Source: an uncultured Blautia sp. (lineage in GTDB: Bacteria; Bacillota; Clostridia; Lachnospirales; Lachnospiraceae). Taken from it: 37,234 bases of DNA. Under the pieces are notes generated by a model that was not told the DNA's origin, made no database searches, and saw nothing but the letters and a program-made list of their open reading frames with translations. Both the position numbers and the translations under genes were made by a program. The stretch is from positions 1-37,234 of the forward strand of contig CAKROE010000015.1 in NCBI GenBank assembly GCA_934371915.1. The letters run 5' to 3'. Of the stretch, positions 24,301 to 32,596 are shown one piece after another (within the stretch, counting starts at the first letter, position 1; the number at the start of each line of letters is the position of its first letter).

Positions 24301-26648
24301 TGTGTCATCCCACTACAGCCCGAAAATGCGGAATCACCAATATATGTAACGCTTGCCGGAATTGCTACTCTGGAAATTTTTTCGCAGTACTGAAATGCTC
24401 CTTTTCCTATATTTTTCAGATAATTAGGCAACTTATCACTTGCTAATTCAAGATTGTCACAATCTGAAAAAGCATTCTCCTCAATATATTCTATATTTTC
24501 ATGGAAAGTTACTGTTTTAATATTATGCCCATAAGCAAATGCTGATTTTCTGATGCGGGTAATACCCTGTGGAATTACTAAATTCTCCAGAGCTTTTCCA
24601 CCAACGTAATATTCTAATCTCATTCTCGAACCTGCTTTTAATGAACTGAATGACGGTCCTTCTGTCATATTCAGCCATTGCGACAGATCTTCAATATATA
24701 TTTTCTTCAGATTTACACACTCACTAAAGGCACTATCTTCACAACTATTCAGATTTTGGGGAATCTTAATGCTGCTTAAAGAACTACACCCGTAAAATGC
24801 TCCACCACCAATTGTTGTTACACTTTCAGGAAAACTGATCTCCTCTAATGCTGTACACCCTGTAAATGCACCGGAGTTTATACTTCTCAGATTTTCAGAT
24901 AGCTTCACGCGTTTTAATGCAGTACAAGATTCAAACGCATTACTATTTATATATGTAACACTGTCATCAATTTCCGCCCATTTCAGTTTCGTTAATCCAT
25001 AAAAGGAACAAGACGCAACATACGGAATCCCCTTTTTAACACGCACACCTTCAATAATATTTTCATACTCTCCCCATGGTGCTGACGTTATCTGATGACC
25101 ATCCTGTGTTCCCTGCCAGGAATACCCATTGTTTTCACCACTACCGCTTTCTACAAAGAGCTCCAGTACATGATCCGGTGTGATTCCCCAGAAAAAATTC
25201 GAAATATTTGTATCATTTCCACATACGATGTACGGTGCCGGAATTACTTCTTCGACTACTTCACCGCATTTCTGGCAGGTCTTTCTCATTGTTCCGGTCT
25301 GATCCCGTTCTGCCTTTTTTGTAATCACTCCGGCATCCCATTTATGTGTTGTACCGTATGCTTTGGTGACTGCAAATCCCCAGTCATCTGCACTGTAGTC
25401 TGTCGTCAGTCTCAATGTCACAGAACTTCCCGGTACAATCACGGTCTTTCCTGCAAGTTGATCATTGATAAACTTCTGATACAGTTCTCCGTCTTCTTTA
25501 TAAATATAAAAGAAGTCATCATAGTTTGTTTCAAACTTCGTTTTCGCATCAAAGGTCAGGATGATTTCTTCTGCACCTTCCATGGATACCTTCCAGTCTG
25601 TCGATGTCTCTGTATTGTACGGATGATCTGACTGAAGCTCTGTCGTATTGATACAGTTGATACAATTATTATAATCTTTGCCGACATTGCCACACACAGA
25701 ACAGGTTGCATCATAATATGCGGTATTGTCCTTTGTCGGATAATTCTTGCCATCCGTCTGGATCTGCATTTCATTATTTGTACGCACGTAACTATGGTTC
25801 ATATTTGCCGTTATTCCATTTATTGTACAGCAAGGTTCCCATGTTACATCTGTATAAGCTGATCTGAATGCATCTGTCCATGTAGCATCTGCTTCTTTAT
25901 AATAAACACTTACTTTCGCAGTCCCGGTAAATGCAGGAATTACTGTCGGCGCATTTCCGGAATAATAAAGATCTGTCTCAGCCTTTGAACAATTTTGAAA
26001 CGCATCTGCACTGACTGTCCGCAAAGTGTCCGCACTGATAACCACTTTCGTAAGATTTGTTCCATCTGCAAAAGCTCCGCTTCCGATTTCTGTGATACCT
26101 CTCTGAATCGTTACAGTAAAGACCTGTGTCATATCCCACGGATAGTTGTCCTGACCATTATCCTTCTCAATTGCGCCTGAACCGCTAAACTGCAGATTTC
26201 CGGCATCTGAAAGCGACCAGTTTACACCTGTGGCAAGCGTACCACTGGCTGTGATCGTCTCTCCCGTCTGCACTGCCACTTCATTTTCTGAGAAAATATC
26301 CTCTGCTTCTGCAAATTCTATTTCCGTATTCTCATCTGTTTCATCCTGTGAAGATACATCTGTCGGATTTTCTTCCATAATCTCTACTTCATCTGTATCC
26401 CCGTCTGTAAATGCGTCTTCATCATTCTCTGCTTCTGATGCTTCATTCACACTTATGTTGGCATTGTCATCTGCAGATGCATTTACTTCAGCAGCTTCAC
26501 TCTGAACAGCCACTTCATCTTCACTGCCACTTTCTGTTTCTTCTACATATGTCGTGTAATCACCTGTCATATCAGCATCTGCATAAACAACAGCACTGTT
26601 TAAAACCATCATACCAGCCAACAACATGGATATTATTCGTTTTTTCAT
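21339..26648 (-). CDS. Giant secreted BspA-like LRR protein with CxxC repeat array and FN3-like C-terminus
   Basis: 1769 residues. Residues 1-24 form a signal peptide (ends VVYA). An acidic Glu/Asp/Ser/Ala-rich stretch (about 25-130) follows. A short LRR_5-like block (about 175-275) and two CxxC segments come next. The main BspA-type LRR array (about 530-930) repeats units such as INSGAFTGCTALEEISFPES. About 960-1300 hold some nine repeats of roughly 38 residues with the pattern TC...GY...C..C......GH.Y, each with a CxxC pair and a conserved His. Two beta-rich segments beginning CTVTLSYHKTAYDGKEKTP and CEVKLAASTYVYDGKEVKP look like MBG/Ig-type domains. FN3-like domains (about 1590-1769) end in a very basic VKIKK tail. 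There is no LPXTG. Expected to be an adhesin or surface-binding protein; ligands are unknown. It has a clean terminator and is probably monocistronic. Confidence 0.85.
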   Translation of the reverse strand: MKKRIISMLLAGMMVLNSAVVYADADMTGDYTTYVEETESGSEDEVAVQSEAAEVNASADDNANISVNEASEAENDEDAFTDGDTDEVEIMEENPTDVSSQDETDENTEIEFAEAEDIFSENEVAVQTGETITASGTLATGVNWSLSDAGNLQFSGSGAIEKDNGQDNYPWDMTQVFTVTIQRGITEIGSGAFADGTNLTKVVISADTLRTVSADAFQNCSKAETDLYYSGNAPTVIPAFTGTAKVSVYYKEADATWTDAFRSAYTDVTWEPCCTINGITANMNHSYVRTNNEMQIQTDGKNYPTKDNTAYYDATCSVCGNVGKDYNNCINCINTTELQSDHPYNTETSTDWKVSMEGAEEIILTFDAKTKFETNYDDFFYIYKEDGELYQKFINDQLAGKTVIVPGSSVTLRLTTDYSADDWGFAVTKAYGTTHKWDAGVITKKAERDQTGTMRKTCQKCGEVVEEVIPAPYIVCGNDTNISNFFWGITPDHVLELFVESGSGENNGYSWQGTQDGHQITSAPWGEYENIIEGVRVKKGIPYVASCSFYGLTKLKWAEIDDSVTYINSNAFESCTALKRVKLSENLRSINSGAFTGCTALEEISFPESVTTIGGGAFYGCSSLSSIKIPQNLNSCEDSAFSECVNLKKIYIEDLSQWLNMTEGPSFSSLKAGSRMRLEYYVGGKALENLVIPQGITRIRKSAFAYGHNIKTVTFHENIEYIEENAFSDCDNLELASDKLPNYLKNIGKGAFQYCEKISRVAIPASVTYIGDSAFSGCSGMTQCLFAEDIKLDKISYQTFYGCRNLEKIAIPSSVTAIELQAFYRCESLEKICIPENIISIGDCAFDGCSNLKEVKFEKESKLETIGGNAFWSCAIRSIRIPAGVTSIGEKALAIDSLVDVTFMGDFGNFNSMFIMNEYIPRTITYYACNSTWTSSAAQKFFSNQNNVTQNPVHMSEDYTVITPATCTTDGEKSFTCDKCGQTSTGVIPATGHKLTVKEHKDATCNEKGYDVQVCSVCDEEIRTELEIDLNAHKYDEGKVIEPTCSRDGYTVYTCAVCGNTKRENIIPHKEHVMEDIVVPATCQIQGYTRHQCKNCDYTYYDTYTDPLEHDYEATVKAPACTERGYTVYTCKNCGYTYTDNYVGASGHKYTKKVVAPTCVSRGYTENICDVCGNEYVSDYKSATGHTYKRTVKDPTCTEEGYTLLTCENCDYETKSDIRRAKGHNYEETITESTCTTKGFITYTCTDCEDSYKGEETDLAPHKWDKGTVTKQATYLSKGTIEYKCADCDAKYTEEIPMLSQTNLSDCTVTLSYHKTAYDGKEKTPKVTVKNSNGIVSEEDYTVTYADNVNAGNAKVIITAKTGDVSIKGTVEKGFTIAKAKQSVSAASTDEQIHVKASTEIQAEGIGDISLETSTPDLVDINETTVTGKKAGLALIKVTVSGDANHEEASTMVAVGVNENHVIEQMIENQKTLENGDVEYDEVQRCTLCKEEISRTTRTLKNIKSCEVKLAASTYVYDGKEVKPEVTVLLEDTTLSEGTDYRLEYQDNNRVGEASVSVTGIGNYTDIKTVSFQIVEKQKEPVAPVVEKLDTVNITSIANAKKGIKLTWNRVSGAQGYIIYRAYGKGGYKTIKTVTNGATAAYTDTGATTNGGKYTYAVCAYKGSIKGAYVGKTYYYLKQNRISSVKNNASKKATVKWTRNTKANGYQVNYKTGKKQKTITVKSNKTLNKVLKSLKKKATYSVKVRSYKKVSGVTYYSEWSSAKKVKIKK

Positions 26649-26821
26649 AGACTTCTCCTTATAATGTGTATAATGTTCCTATAGTATCACAAAATAAGGA
26701 AATATCTAATTACCTGCCTGCATAGAAACCGGATTCTACTTTTTATACAAATTACAGTGTTGCTTTTTATGCACTTTTTCTATTAGGCAAACTATCATCC
26801 CCTATAGTTTTTCCTGCAAAA

Positions 26822-26858
26822 GAAAAAGGAACTCCATGCTTTTCAGCACAAAGTTCCC
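26822..26858 (-). terminator. Terminator ending the sensor/LRR-lipoprotein gene run
   Basis: On the minus strand GGAACT / AGTTCC with an inner GTGCT/AGCAT stem around GAAA is followed by TTTTTCTTTT. It lies 17 bases after the stop of the 4-TM gene. Confidence 0.82.
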
Positions 26859-26874
26859 TTGAATCATTATTTAA

Positions 26875-27336
26875 CTATTTTGCAAGTACGTATGCCCCAA
26901 ACACTACAGGTACTGCCATCATCACTGCAATTACTGAACTCTGAATGAGAAATGCAGCCACACAGGTAAAGATTGAAAATACGATTATTTTCATCCACGC
27001 ATCTGCTTTCAGTTTTCTTTTTTTGATCAATATGCAGGATATGATCAGTACTGCAAGAAAAATAAGCAATACTATAAATAACACTGCTGCCAATATTAAA
27101 ACCGTTATTTCTGCCATGCCACTGAATACAGTTCCCAAAATGCGTGGAACGATCAAATATCCACTTATGTAGTCATCACTTCCTCCGGCCATTGCAGTTA
27201 TATCGACTCCTGCCATAGTGACATCTCCTGCTATCTTGCAAAATAATATTGCCCCGATTTCCAAACAGGAGAGAAGCACCATATATATCCCGATCAGTAT
27301 TGTTGAGAATGATGTAGCTTTTGATACTTTTTTCAT
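26875..27336 (-). CDS. Small multi-pass membrane protein, function unknown
   Basis: 153 residues, mostly hydrophobic, with about four predicted membrane segments: about 11-34, 60-80, 82-104 (followed by the positive KKRKLK loop at 105-110) and 116-150, which may be two short passes. No family is recognised. It starts only 24 bases after the LRR-lipoprotein stop, with a GGGAAG ribosome site and no promoter between, and it is followed by a terminator. It is therefore the last gene of the run that begins with the 7TM sensor. It may work with the lipoprotein or the zinc-ribbon membrane protein of the same run; this is inference from position only. Confidence 0.7.
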   Translation of the reverse strand: MKKVSKATSFSTILIGIYMVLLSCLEIGAILFCKIAGDVTMAGVDITAMAGGSDDYISGYLIVPRILGTVFSGMAEITVLILAAVLFIVLLIFLAVLIISCILIKKRKLKADAWMKIIVFSIFTCVAAFLIQSSVIAVMMAVPVVFGAYVLAK

Positions 27337-27360
27337 ATATTCTTCCCATTTTGAAAGGCC

Positions 27361-29094
27361 CTAAGATTTTTCCATCTTTGGACTTGCCGAAAAACAGTCA
27401 TCCGGTATTTTCGTCAGACTTTCCGGCATATCTACCTGTTCCAGATTATCACAGAAAGAAGCAAATGTTGACGGTAATTCCGTTATTCCTTCACCCAATG
27501 TGATCTTTTTGATTTTTGATCCGGAAAAGGTTCCGAATCCTTCGAAAATACATTCCTTTCCAAAGACAGCTTCTTCAAATCCGGAGTCCATGAAGCAACA
27601 GCCTTTTACTGTTGAACCATCTCCTATATGTATGTATCCTCCGGCTCCTGCCCCACAGAAAGCAGAATCCCAAAGATAATTTTCACTGGCAGGCAGCTCC
27701 ACATCTCTCAGGGCTGTACAATCTCTGAATGCAGATCCTGCAATTTCTACTCCCTGATTACCGAAAACCACCGTTTCCAGACTGGTACATCCTGAGAAAG
27801 CATAGCCCCCGATCCAGGTCAGAGAATCCGGAAGTGTTACTTTTTTCAAACCGGTGCAGCCCTCAAATGCTGAAACGTCAATATAGAGCATTCCTTCCGG
27901 AACTTCAACAGAAGTAATCTTTGTATTATCCTTAAATGCCAGCGAAGCAACACCACTCATTACTGTGTCTTCAATGCTGGAAGGCAGAACAAGCTCCGTT
28001 CCTTCTCCTGTATAACCACTCAGCTCCTCATAGCCATTTTTCTCATAGCCGCCATTATCCTGCTGTTCCTCTTCAAGCTGTTCCAGGTCAATCTCCAGAC
28101 TTTCCAGCAGTGTTTTCATCTCTTCTCTGTCCAGGAATTTCCAAAGTTCTTCTTCCGGACAATCAGGAATACTCACCAGTATGCTTAAAATATACTGATC
28201 TGTCAGATCCCTGTAAAGGGTAATGTCCCCTTCCTCCCTGCGGCATGCCACATAGTAATGGCTTTCTCCCACATCTGTTTCTTTTATTTCTCCGTCTGCC
28301 TTTGTTTCTGCATTTTTCTTTGCATCCGGGAAGTGAATGATCTGAATATTCAGGTTACCCTCATAAGCACAGTGAATCTTTCCATTCACAAAAAACTCTG
28401 CATATTCTTTTCCCTGCCACCGGGTTGGCAGTTTTACGGAAATTCCTTTGGCAGTTACCTCTTCATACTCAATTCCTTCCTGGAATTTTATTCCCTTCAG
28501 CACCGTCTGTATCAGCTTATCTTCCATCACAGTATAGATATCATCAAAACGCTCTGTTGTTTTTACTTCAATCTTCAGACCATCCCAGTTTCCCACATAA
28601 TGATCCTCATATTTCAGAATTGCAGCATATTCTCCGCTTCCCAGATATACTGCAGTCTGATCCGGTCCGTTTTTAGCTTCATCCAGATTAGAGCTGAATA
28701 CAATTGCATTCATCCCACTGATGGTAGTTTCTTCTTTTTTTACCTGCTTTGCTCCTCCTTCGCGGGTGTTTTGTGCATATTCAAGCTCCGTAATGCGATT
28801 TGAAAGCTGCCCGGCTGTTATGGGTGCAAGTGTCATTGTCCATTTCCCGTCCGGATCTGTAAATTCCAGATACTGCTCTTTTTCTGTCGGTTCTTCTGCT
28901 TCATAGGGAAGAGTAACCGTAAATTTTCCCTCCGCATAATCATATTCTTTATACTCCGGCAGTGGTGTGGGTGTTGCCGTAGGTGCAGGAGTTGCTGTGG
29001 GCGCTGCTTCTTCAGGCTTTTTCTCACCACATGCACATAAAAGACAAACACATAAAAATACAATCGGAAGCATCACTTTTTTTAAATTTTTCAT
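27361..29094 (-). CDS. LRR lipoprotein
   Basis: 577 residues. A lipoprotein signal with LLCAC places the lipidated cysteine at about residue 22. A Pro/Thr/Ala linker (about 30-46, repeated TATPAPTATPTP) follows. Residues 47-360 form a domain of unknown family with many Glu/Lys residues. The C-terminal 360-577 are BspA-type LRRs (SVEVPEGMLYIDVSAFEGCT, KKVTLPDSLTWIGGYAFSGC). Expected location: outer face of the membrane. AAAGGAGA precedes the ATG. The gene is 48 bases from the zinc-ribbon membrane protein gene upstream and 24 bases from the 4-TM gene downstream. The LRR type is shared with two other secreted proteins in this window. Confidence 0.85.
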   Translation of the reverse strand: MKNLKKVMLPIVFLCVCLLCACGEKKPEEAAPTATPAPTATPTPLPEYKEYDYAEGKFTVTLPYEAEEPTEKEQYLEFTDPDGKWTMTLAPITAGQLSNRITELEYAQNTREGGAKQVKKEETTISGMNAIVFSSNLDEAKNGPDQTAVYLGSGEYAAILKYEDHYVGNWDGLKIEVKTTERFDDIYTVMEDKLIQTVLKGIKFQEGIEYEEVTAKGISVKLPTRWQGKEYAEFFVNGKIHCAYEGNLNIQIIHFPDAKKNAETKADGEIKETDVGESHYYVACRREEGDITLYRDLTDQYILSILVSIPDCPEEELWKFLDREEMKTLLESLEIDLEQLEEEQQDNGGYEKNGYEELSGYTGEGTELVLPSSIEDTVMSGVASLAFKDNTKITSVEVPEGMLYIDVSAFEGCTGLKKVTLPDSLTWIGGYAFSGCTSLETVVFGNQGVEIAGSAFRDCTALRDVELPASENYLWDSAFCGAGAGGYIHIGDGSTVKGCCFMDSGFEEAVFGKECIFEGFGTFSGSKIKKITLGEGITELPSTFASFCDNLEQVDMPESLTKIPDDCFSASPKMEKS

Positions 29095-29142
29095 AGCTTG
29101 TCTCCTTTCTGAATCCTTCCTTTAGTTCTCACAGAGCTTTTA

Positions 29143-29667
29143 TCATGAGTTAAGACGTTGTCCGCAATATTCACAATTGCTCAGACGTCCTTTTATTACC
29201 TGATTCTTTGCACCACAACTGGTGCAGATAACTGTAATATAAATCTTTTCATTTACACGTCTGTTTGGTGCAGTGATCATAATATAATTTCCTTCTCTGT
29301 CTATCTGAATATTTCGGATATATCCCCTGGCAATAAATTTTTCAAGTTTTTTTACGGCTCCTTTTCCCAGCTCCTGCTCAATTTTTTCAAATGAGACCGT
29401 ATTCTGGGCATAAGATTCAAACCAGCAGGCAATTTCTCTGGCATTTTTCATCCTTAATGCTTTCTGGATTCCCCGGAAAGTCGGATACAGAAACAACAAG
29501 CAGAGCAGAATCTCTGTTGCTGCCATTCCCCAGCGTCCTTCACCAATATACTTCTCCGATGCGCCAATGGCTCCCAGGGATAAAAGCATACAGAAACCAC
29601 AAAGAATCCACTTCAGTTTTCCCAATACCCCTGCTTTTTTATTTTTTTCTGTCAAAAAATCATTCAT
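29143..29667 (-). CDS. Membrane protein with C-terminal zinc ribbon
   Basis: 174 residues from the preferred ATG (GAGAGG 8 bases upstream; a GTG 21 bases earlier is less likely). A hairpin of two membrane segments lies at about 19-36 and 48-64. A cytoplasmic helical region resembling a winged-helix/PCI-type segment (VSFEKIEQELGKGAVKKLEKF and GYIRNIQID) follows. The C-terminal zinc ribbon has CTSCGAKN and CEYCGQRL. The zinc ribbon resembles that at the end of the DUF4428 protein at 34477-35241 (CEYCGQPRPF). The function is unknown; its place in the run suggests an accessory role in the signalling or envelope process. Confidence 0.75.
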   Translation of the reverse strand: MNDFLTEKNKKAGVLGKLKWILCGFCMLLSLGAIGASEKYIGEGRWGMAATEILLCLLFLYPTFRGIQKALRMKNAREIACWFESYAQNTVSFEKIEQELGKGAVKKLEKFIARGYIRNIQIDREGNYIMITAPNRRVNEKIYITVICTSCGAKNQVIKGRLSNCEYCGQRLNS

Positions 29668-29743
29668 GTCTGTTTCCTCTCTAATCACTCAAAATTCTAT
29701 AATATATTGATGAAGCTTCTGTCATCTTAAATCAAATTTTCTG

Positions 29744-30595
29744 TCAGCCCGCCCCCAGCAGAAGCCATGCGTCACCTGACGGATCATAATAATAAACCAC
29801 ATTGTCTCCTACTGCATAATAATGTTCTTTTGTAAAATGATCCTCATGATCTGTTCCCAGAACAAATACCGGACAATTTCTTCCTTCAATGTACTCCTCA
29901 GTACCTGTATACCACAAAGACATACCAAGACCAAGGTAATAGCTGACTTCATCTGTTTCTGAAAGCTGTTCTCTGGCAATCCTGATATCCAGTTCCGAAT
30001 CACCCCCCGGATCATACTCATCCCAATTATAATATATGGAGAAATCATAGCAGTGAGTTTCTGCTGCAAGATGTCCATCCTTTAACGACACCATAGGATG
30101 GTATTGCACACTCATATTCTGCTTCTGTACAGAAACCATCACATTAGAATGAATCTCACTCACATTGCAGCGCAGGATAATGATTTCATTCTCCTGCCCC
30201 GTATAGTATGGGGCGTTCAGATCATCCAGATATTCCCCTTCTTCCGTAGGCTGAGCCGGATAAACGCTGACCCTGCAGTCATCCCCCGGGACAATGGCAT
30301 AAATTTCATATCCCCCTGCATCAACCACTGTTCCATCCTGTAAAAAAGGATAAGCTGCTGCCACTTCTCCCTGTCTGGTATATTCAAGTATCTCTGCTGC
30401 CTCTGCACCTTCATAGGTATACCCCAGAAATGCCATTCCGGCCTGGCATTCATTTTCCCTGATAATGTCCTGCAGAATTGCCAGATTCTCATCTGCCCCA
30501 GGCGCTTTGGCAGATACTTCTCTTATACCTCCACCATAGATACCAACAGAAAACAGCACCGCACAAACACATACAACAACCGAATATTTTTTCAT
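29744..30595 (-). CDS. Secreted protein of unknown function
   Basis: 283 residues with a signal peptide (about 1-29, ending REVSA). The mature part is acidic and rich in Tyr, Gly and Glu, with few lysines. It starts ADENLAILQDIIRENECQAGMAFLGY and ends YYYDPSGDAWLLLGAG. No catalytic motif was recognised. GAAGGAAG precedes the ATG. It is the first gene after the response regulator (83 bases), in the same run. It could be a ligand-binding or sensor-associated extracellular protein, but nothing in the sequence proves it. Confidence 0.75.
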   Translation of the reverse strand: MKKYSVVVCVCAVLFSVGIYGGGIREVSAKAPGADENLAILQDIIRENECQAGMAFLGYTYEGAEAAEILEYTRQGEVAAAYPFLQDGTVVDAGGYEIYAIVPGDDCRVSVYPAQPTEEGEYLDDLNAPYYTGQENEIIILRCNVSEIHSNVMVSVQKQNMSVQYHPMVSLKDGHLAAETHCYDFSIYYNWDEYDPGGDSELDIRIAREQLSETDEVSYYLGLGMSLWYTGTEEYIEGRNCPVFVLGTDHEDHFTKEHYYAVGDNVVYYYDPSGDAWLLLGAG

Positions 30596-30678
30596 ACTCT
30601 CATCTTCCTTCTTGTCAAACAGATATTTGCACTCCGCTTCCTGCTCATAACAAAATAACTTCGCAGTTTATCAGATTG

Positions 30679-31305
30679 CTATTTTAACGTAGTTACGATC
30701 AGCTTACTTTCCAGTGCAGCTGCTATCAGGTCTTCTTTACAGCTGTATCCTGCCCTGGCGATCATTTCCTGAAAATTCCATCTCACCCCTGAGGTAGAGC
30801 ATTTCATTTCCCGCGCAATCTCTGAATATGACATTCCACGGATATACAGGCGGAGCATCTCCAGCTGTCTGGGACTGATCTCACCACTTGTGATCCAGTT
30901 AAGCTCCACCTTCGGTGTCACATCCGGAAATACATGCTCACCATTTAACGTTCTGTGGATCACACTCCGTATTTCCTCTTCCCCGTGATCCTTATACCAG
31001 AGACTGTCTGCACATCCATTTTTTGCCCTCTCCAGCACCCTGGGATCGATCAGGGAAGTAACGATCAATATCTTGGTATATGGATACTTCTCCCTGATCT
31101 CTTTTCCGGCACTGAGCCCATCATGATTATGAAACGTCTGCACATCCATGATCACAAGATCAATTGCCGAATAATCACAGATTTTTACAGCTTCACGTGC
31201 ATCCGAAACCGTCTGGACATGTCGGAATTCCGGCTCCTGCATAATAATATATTCAAAATACTTCTGCATGATCTTCTGATCTTCTACTATCAGTATCCGT
31301 ACCAT
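30679..31305 (-). CDS. LuxR/NarL-type response regulator
   Basis: 208 residues. The receiver domain (about 1-120) has acidic E8/D9, phospho-acceptor D54 in LVIMDVQ, T83 in LIVTS and K105 in LWYKD. The C-terminal LuxR-type helix-turn-helix (about 143-190) reads ISPRQLEMLRLYIRGMSYSE with IAREMKCSTSGV. It should be phosphorylated by the histidine kinase whose gene overlaps it by 53 bases. The ATG has AAAGGA about 9 bases upstream, inside the kinase gene, so translation is probably coupled. The likely target is its own run or the nearby surface-protein genes (inference). Confidence 0.92.
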   Translation of the reverse strand: MVRILIVEDQKIMQKYFEYIIMQEPEFRHVQTVSDAREAVKICDYSAIDLVIMDVQTFHNHDGLSAGKEIREKYPYTKILIVTSLIDPRVLERAKNGCADSLWYKDHGEEEIRSVIHRTLNGEHVFPDVTPKVELNWITSGEISPRQLEMLRLYIRGMSYSEIAREMKCSTSGVRWNFQEMIARAGYSCKEDLIAAALESKLIVTTLK

Positions 31306-32596
31306 CGAATCCCATCCTTTCTGCCAGAGGCATTTTCAATATCAGACAAAATTCAGGAAAAAAAGAAACCTGCATTCTGCATTTTCCTAATTCAGCAACC
31401 TTTCTCAGCGCAGATAAACCACCGCCTTCTTCCGCATTTCTGTCAGGCACCTCTCCATCATTGGTAATCTGAATATTATATTCATCTGCACTTTTGTCTA
31501 TCTTTACCCAAACAGTACTGCCATGAGCATGTCTGGCACAGTTTGTCACACATTCACGGATTGCCCTGTCTGTCAACAGCCTGTAAGATGGATGCAGCGG
31601 AAAGTTCCCACTGATCTGAACTGAAATTCCAAGCTCTTCTGCATGTCTGATCGTATCCTTATATACTTCTTCCATACTCTCCACAGCAGAACCGGTAAGA
31701 ATATAAACCAGATGTTTCAATACAGACAACTGTTTATCCATTTTATCCGGATCTTCTTTTCTTTCCAGTATTCTGCGTATTGACAGAAGGCTTCGTCCAA
31801 AATTGTCATGAACCTGCATTTTCATGACAAGTGTCTCCTGCTCTCTGATTTTATCTCCGATTTTTTCGTACATTTCCTCCAGCTTATGATTCAGGATTTC
31901 CAGCTTTTCATTATTTGCCCTGATTTTTTCACCATTGTAATAAATTTCTGATACATTAACTGCCACTGTCTGCAGATATCCTGCACAATCCGGCTCCTGC
32001 AGACTATATTCCTGAAACATCCAGACGGAAGCATCCGGAAAATAAAACACATTACTGTCTTTGCTCAATCTGTAAAGACCTTCCGATTCAGGTTCCCCAT
32101 TCATTGCTTTCCTCAATGCTTCATAATCCTGCAAATAAGAACCGGTCATGATTCTGCTCAGTTCCTGCATCTTGGTATTACACAAAACAATCCTTCCGAG
32201 AGAATCCGAAAAACAGACCCCACAGGGAACATCATTCACAGCCTCATTCACAGACCAGTAAGACAGAGAATGATGATATCTGAGTCTCTCGCTCCGGATT
32301 GCCCTGCAAAGATAAATTAACAATCCCATAACCGCTGCCATTAAAACACTGACCGGATAACCCTGAAGCATTGGCTGATAGGAACTTTCCCTCAGGCAAT
32401 ATCTGTGATCATTCATCAGAACGCCCATAAACATAAAAGAAACAGCAAAGACAGCCACTGTCGTTACGATTTTCTTTTTCCCGGAAAAGCAGGTAATTCT
32501 TACCAACAAAAGGATTAATTCCAAAACCAGGCAGATTTCAAGAAGAATCATCAGAAAATTTTGCATTGCCATACTGCATTCCACAAAACTGATCAT
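31253..32596 (-). CDS. Membrane sensor histidine kinase (NarL-partner type)
   Basis: 447 residues from the ATG at 32596, which overlaps the upstream stop as ATGA; AGAGAGG is the ribosome site. Three membrane segments lie at about 14-34, 43-60 and 79-100, followed by a PAS-like segment (about 115-205), a coiled coil (about 220-255), and a DHp with H263 in MQVHDNFGRSLLSI. The ATPase domain has an N-box around N352 (RECVTNCARHAH), a G1-type ITNDGEV (D380, G381) and a G2-type EEGGGLSALR (389-398). These mark it as an active kinase of the HisKA_3-like kind. It is the middle member of the three-gene sensor set; the upstream 7TM protein probably supplies or modulates sensing. Confidence 0.9.
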   Translation of the reverse strand: MISFVECSMAMQNFLMILLEICLVLELILLLVRITCFSGKKKIVTTVAVFAVSFMFMGVLMNDHRYCLRESSYQPMLQGYPVSVLMAAVMGLLIYLCRAIRSERLRYHHSLSYWSVNEAVNDVPCGVCFSDSLGRIVLCNTKMQELSRIMTGSYLQDYEALRKAMNGEPESEGLYRLSKDSNVFYFPDASVWMFQEYSLQEPDCAGYLQTVAVNVSEIYYNGEKIRANNEKLEILNHKLEEMYEKIGDKIREQETLVMKMQVHDNFGRSLLSIRRILERKEDPDKMDKQLSVLKHLVYILTGSAVESMEEVYKDTIRHAEELGISVQISGNFPLHPSYRLLTDRAIRECVTNCARHAHGSTVWVKIDKSADEYNIQITNDGEVPDRNAEEGGGLSALRKVAELGKCRMQVSFFPEFCLILKMPLAERMGFDGTDTDSRRSEDHAEVF

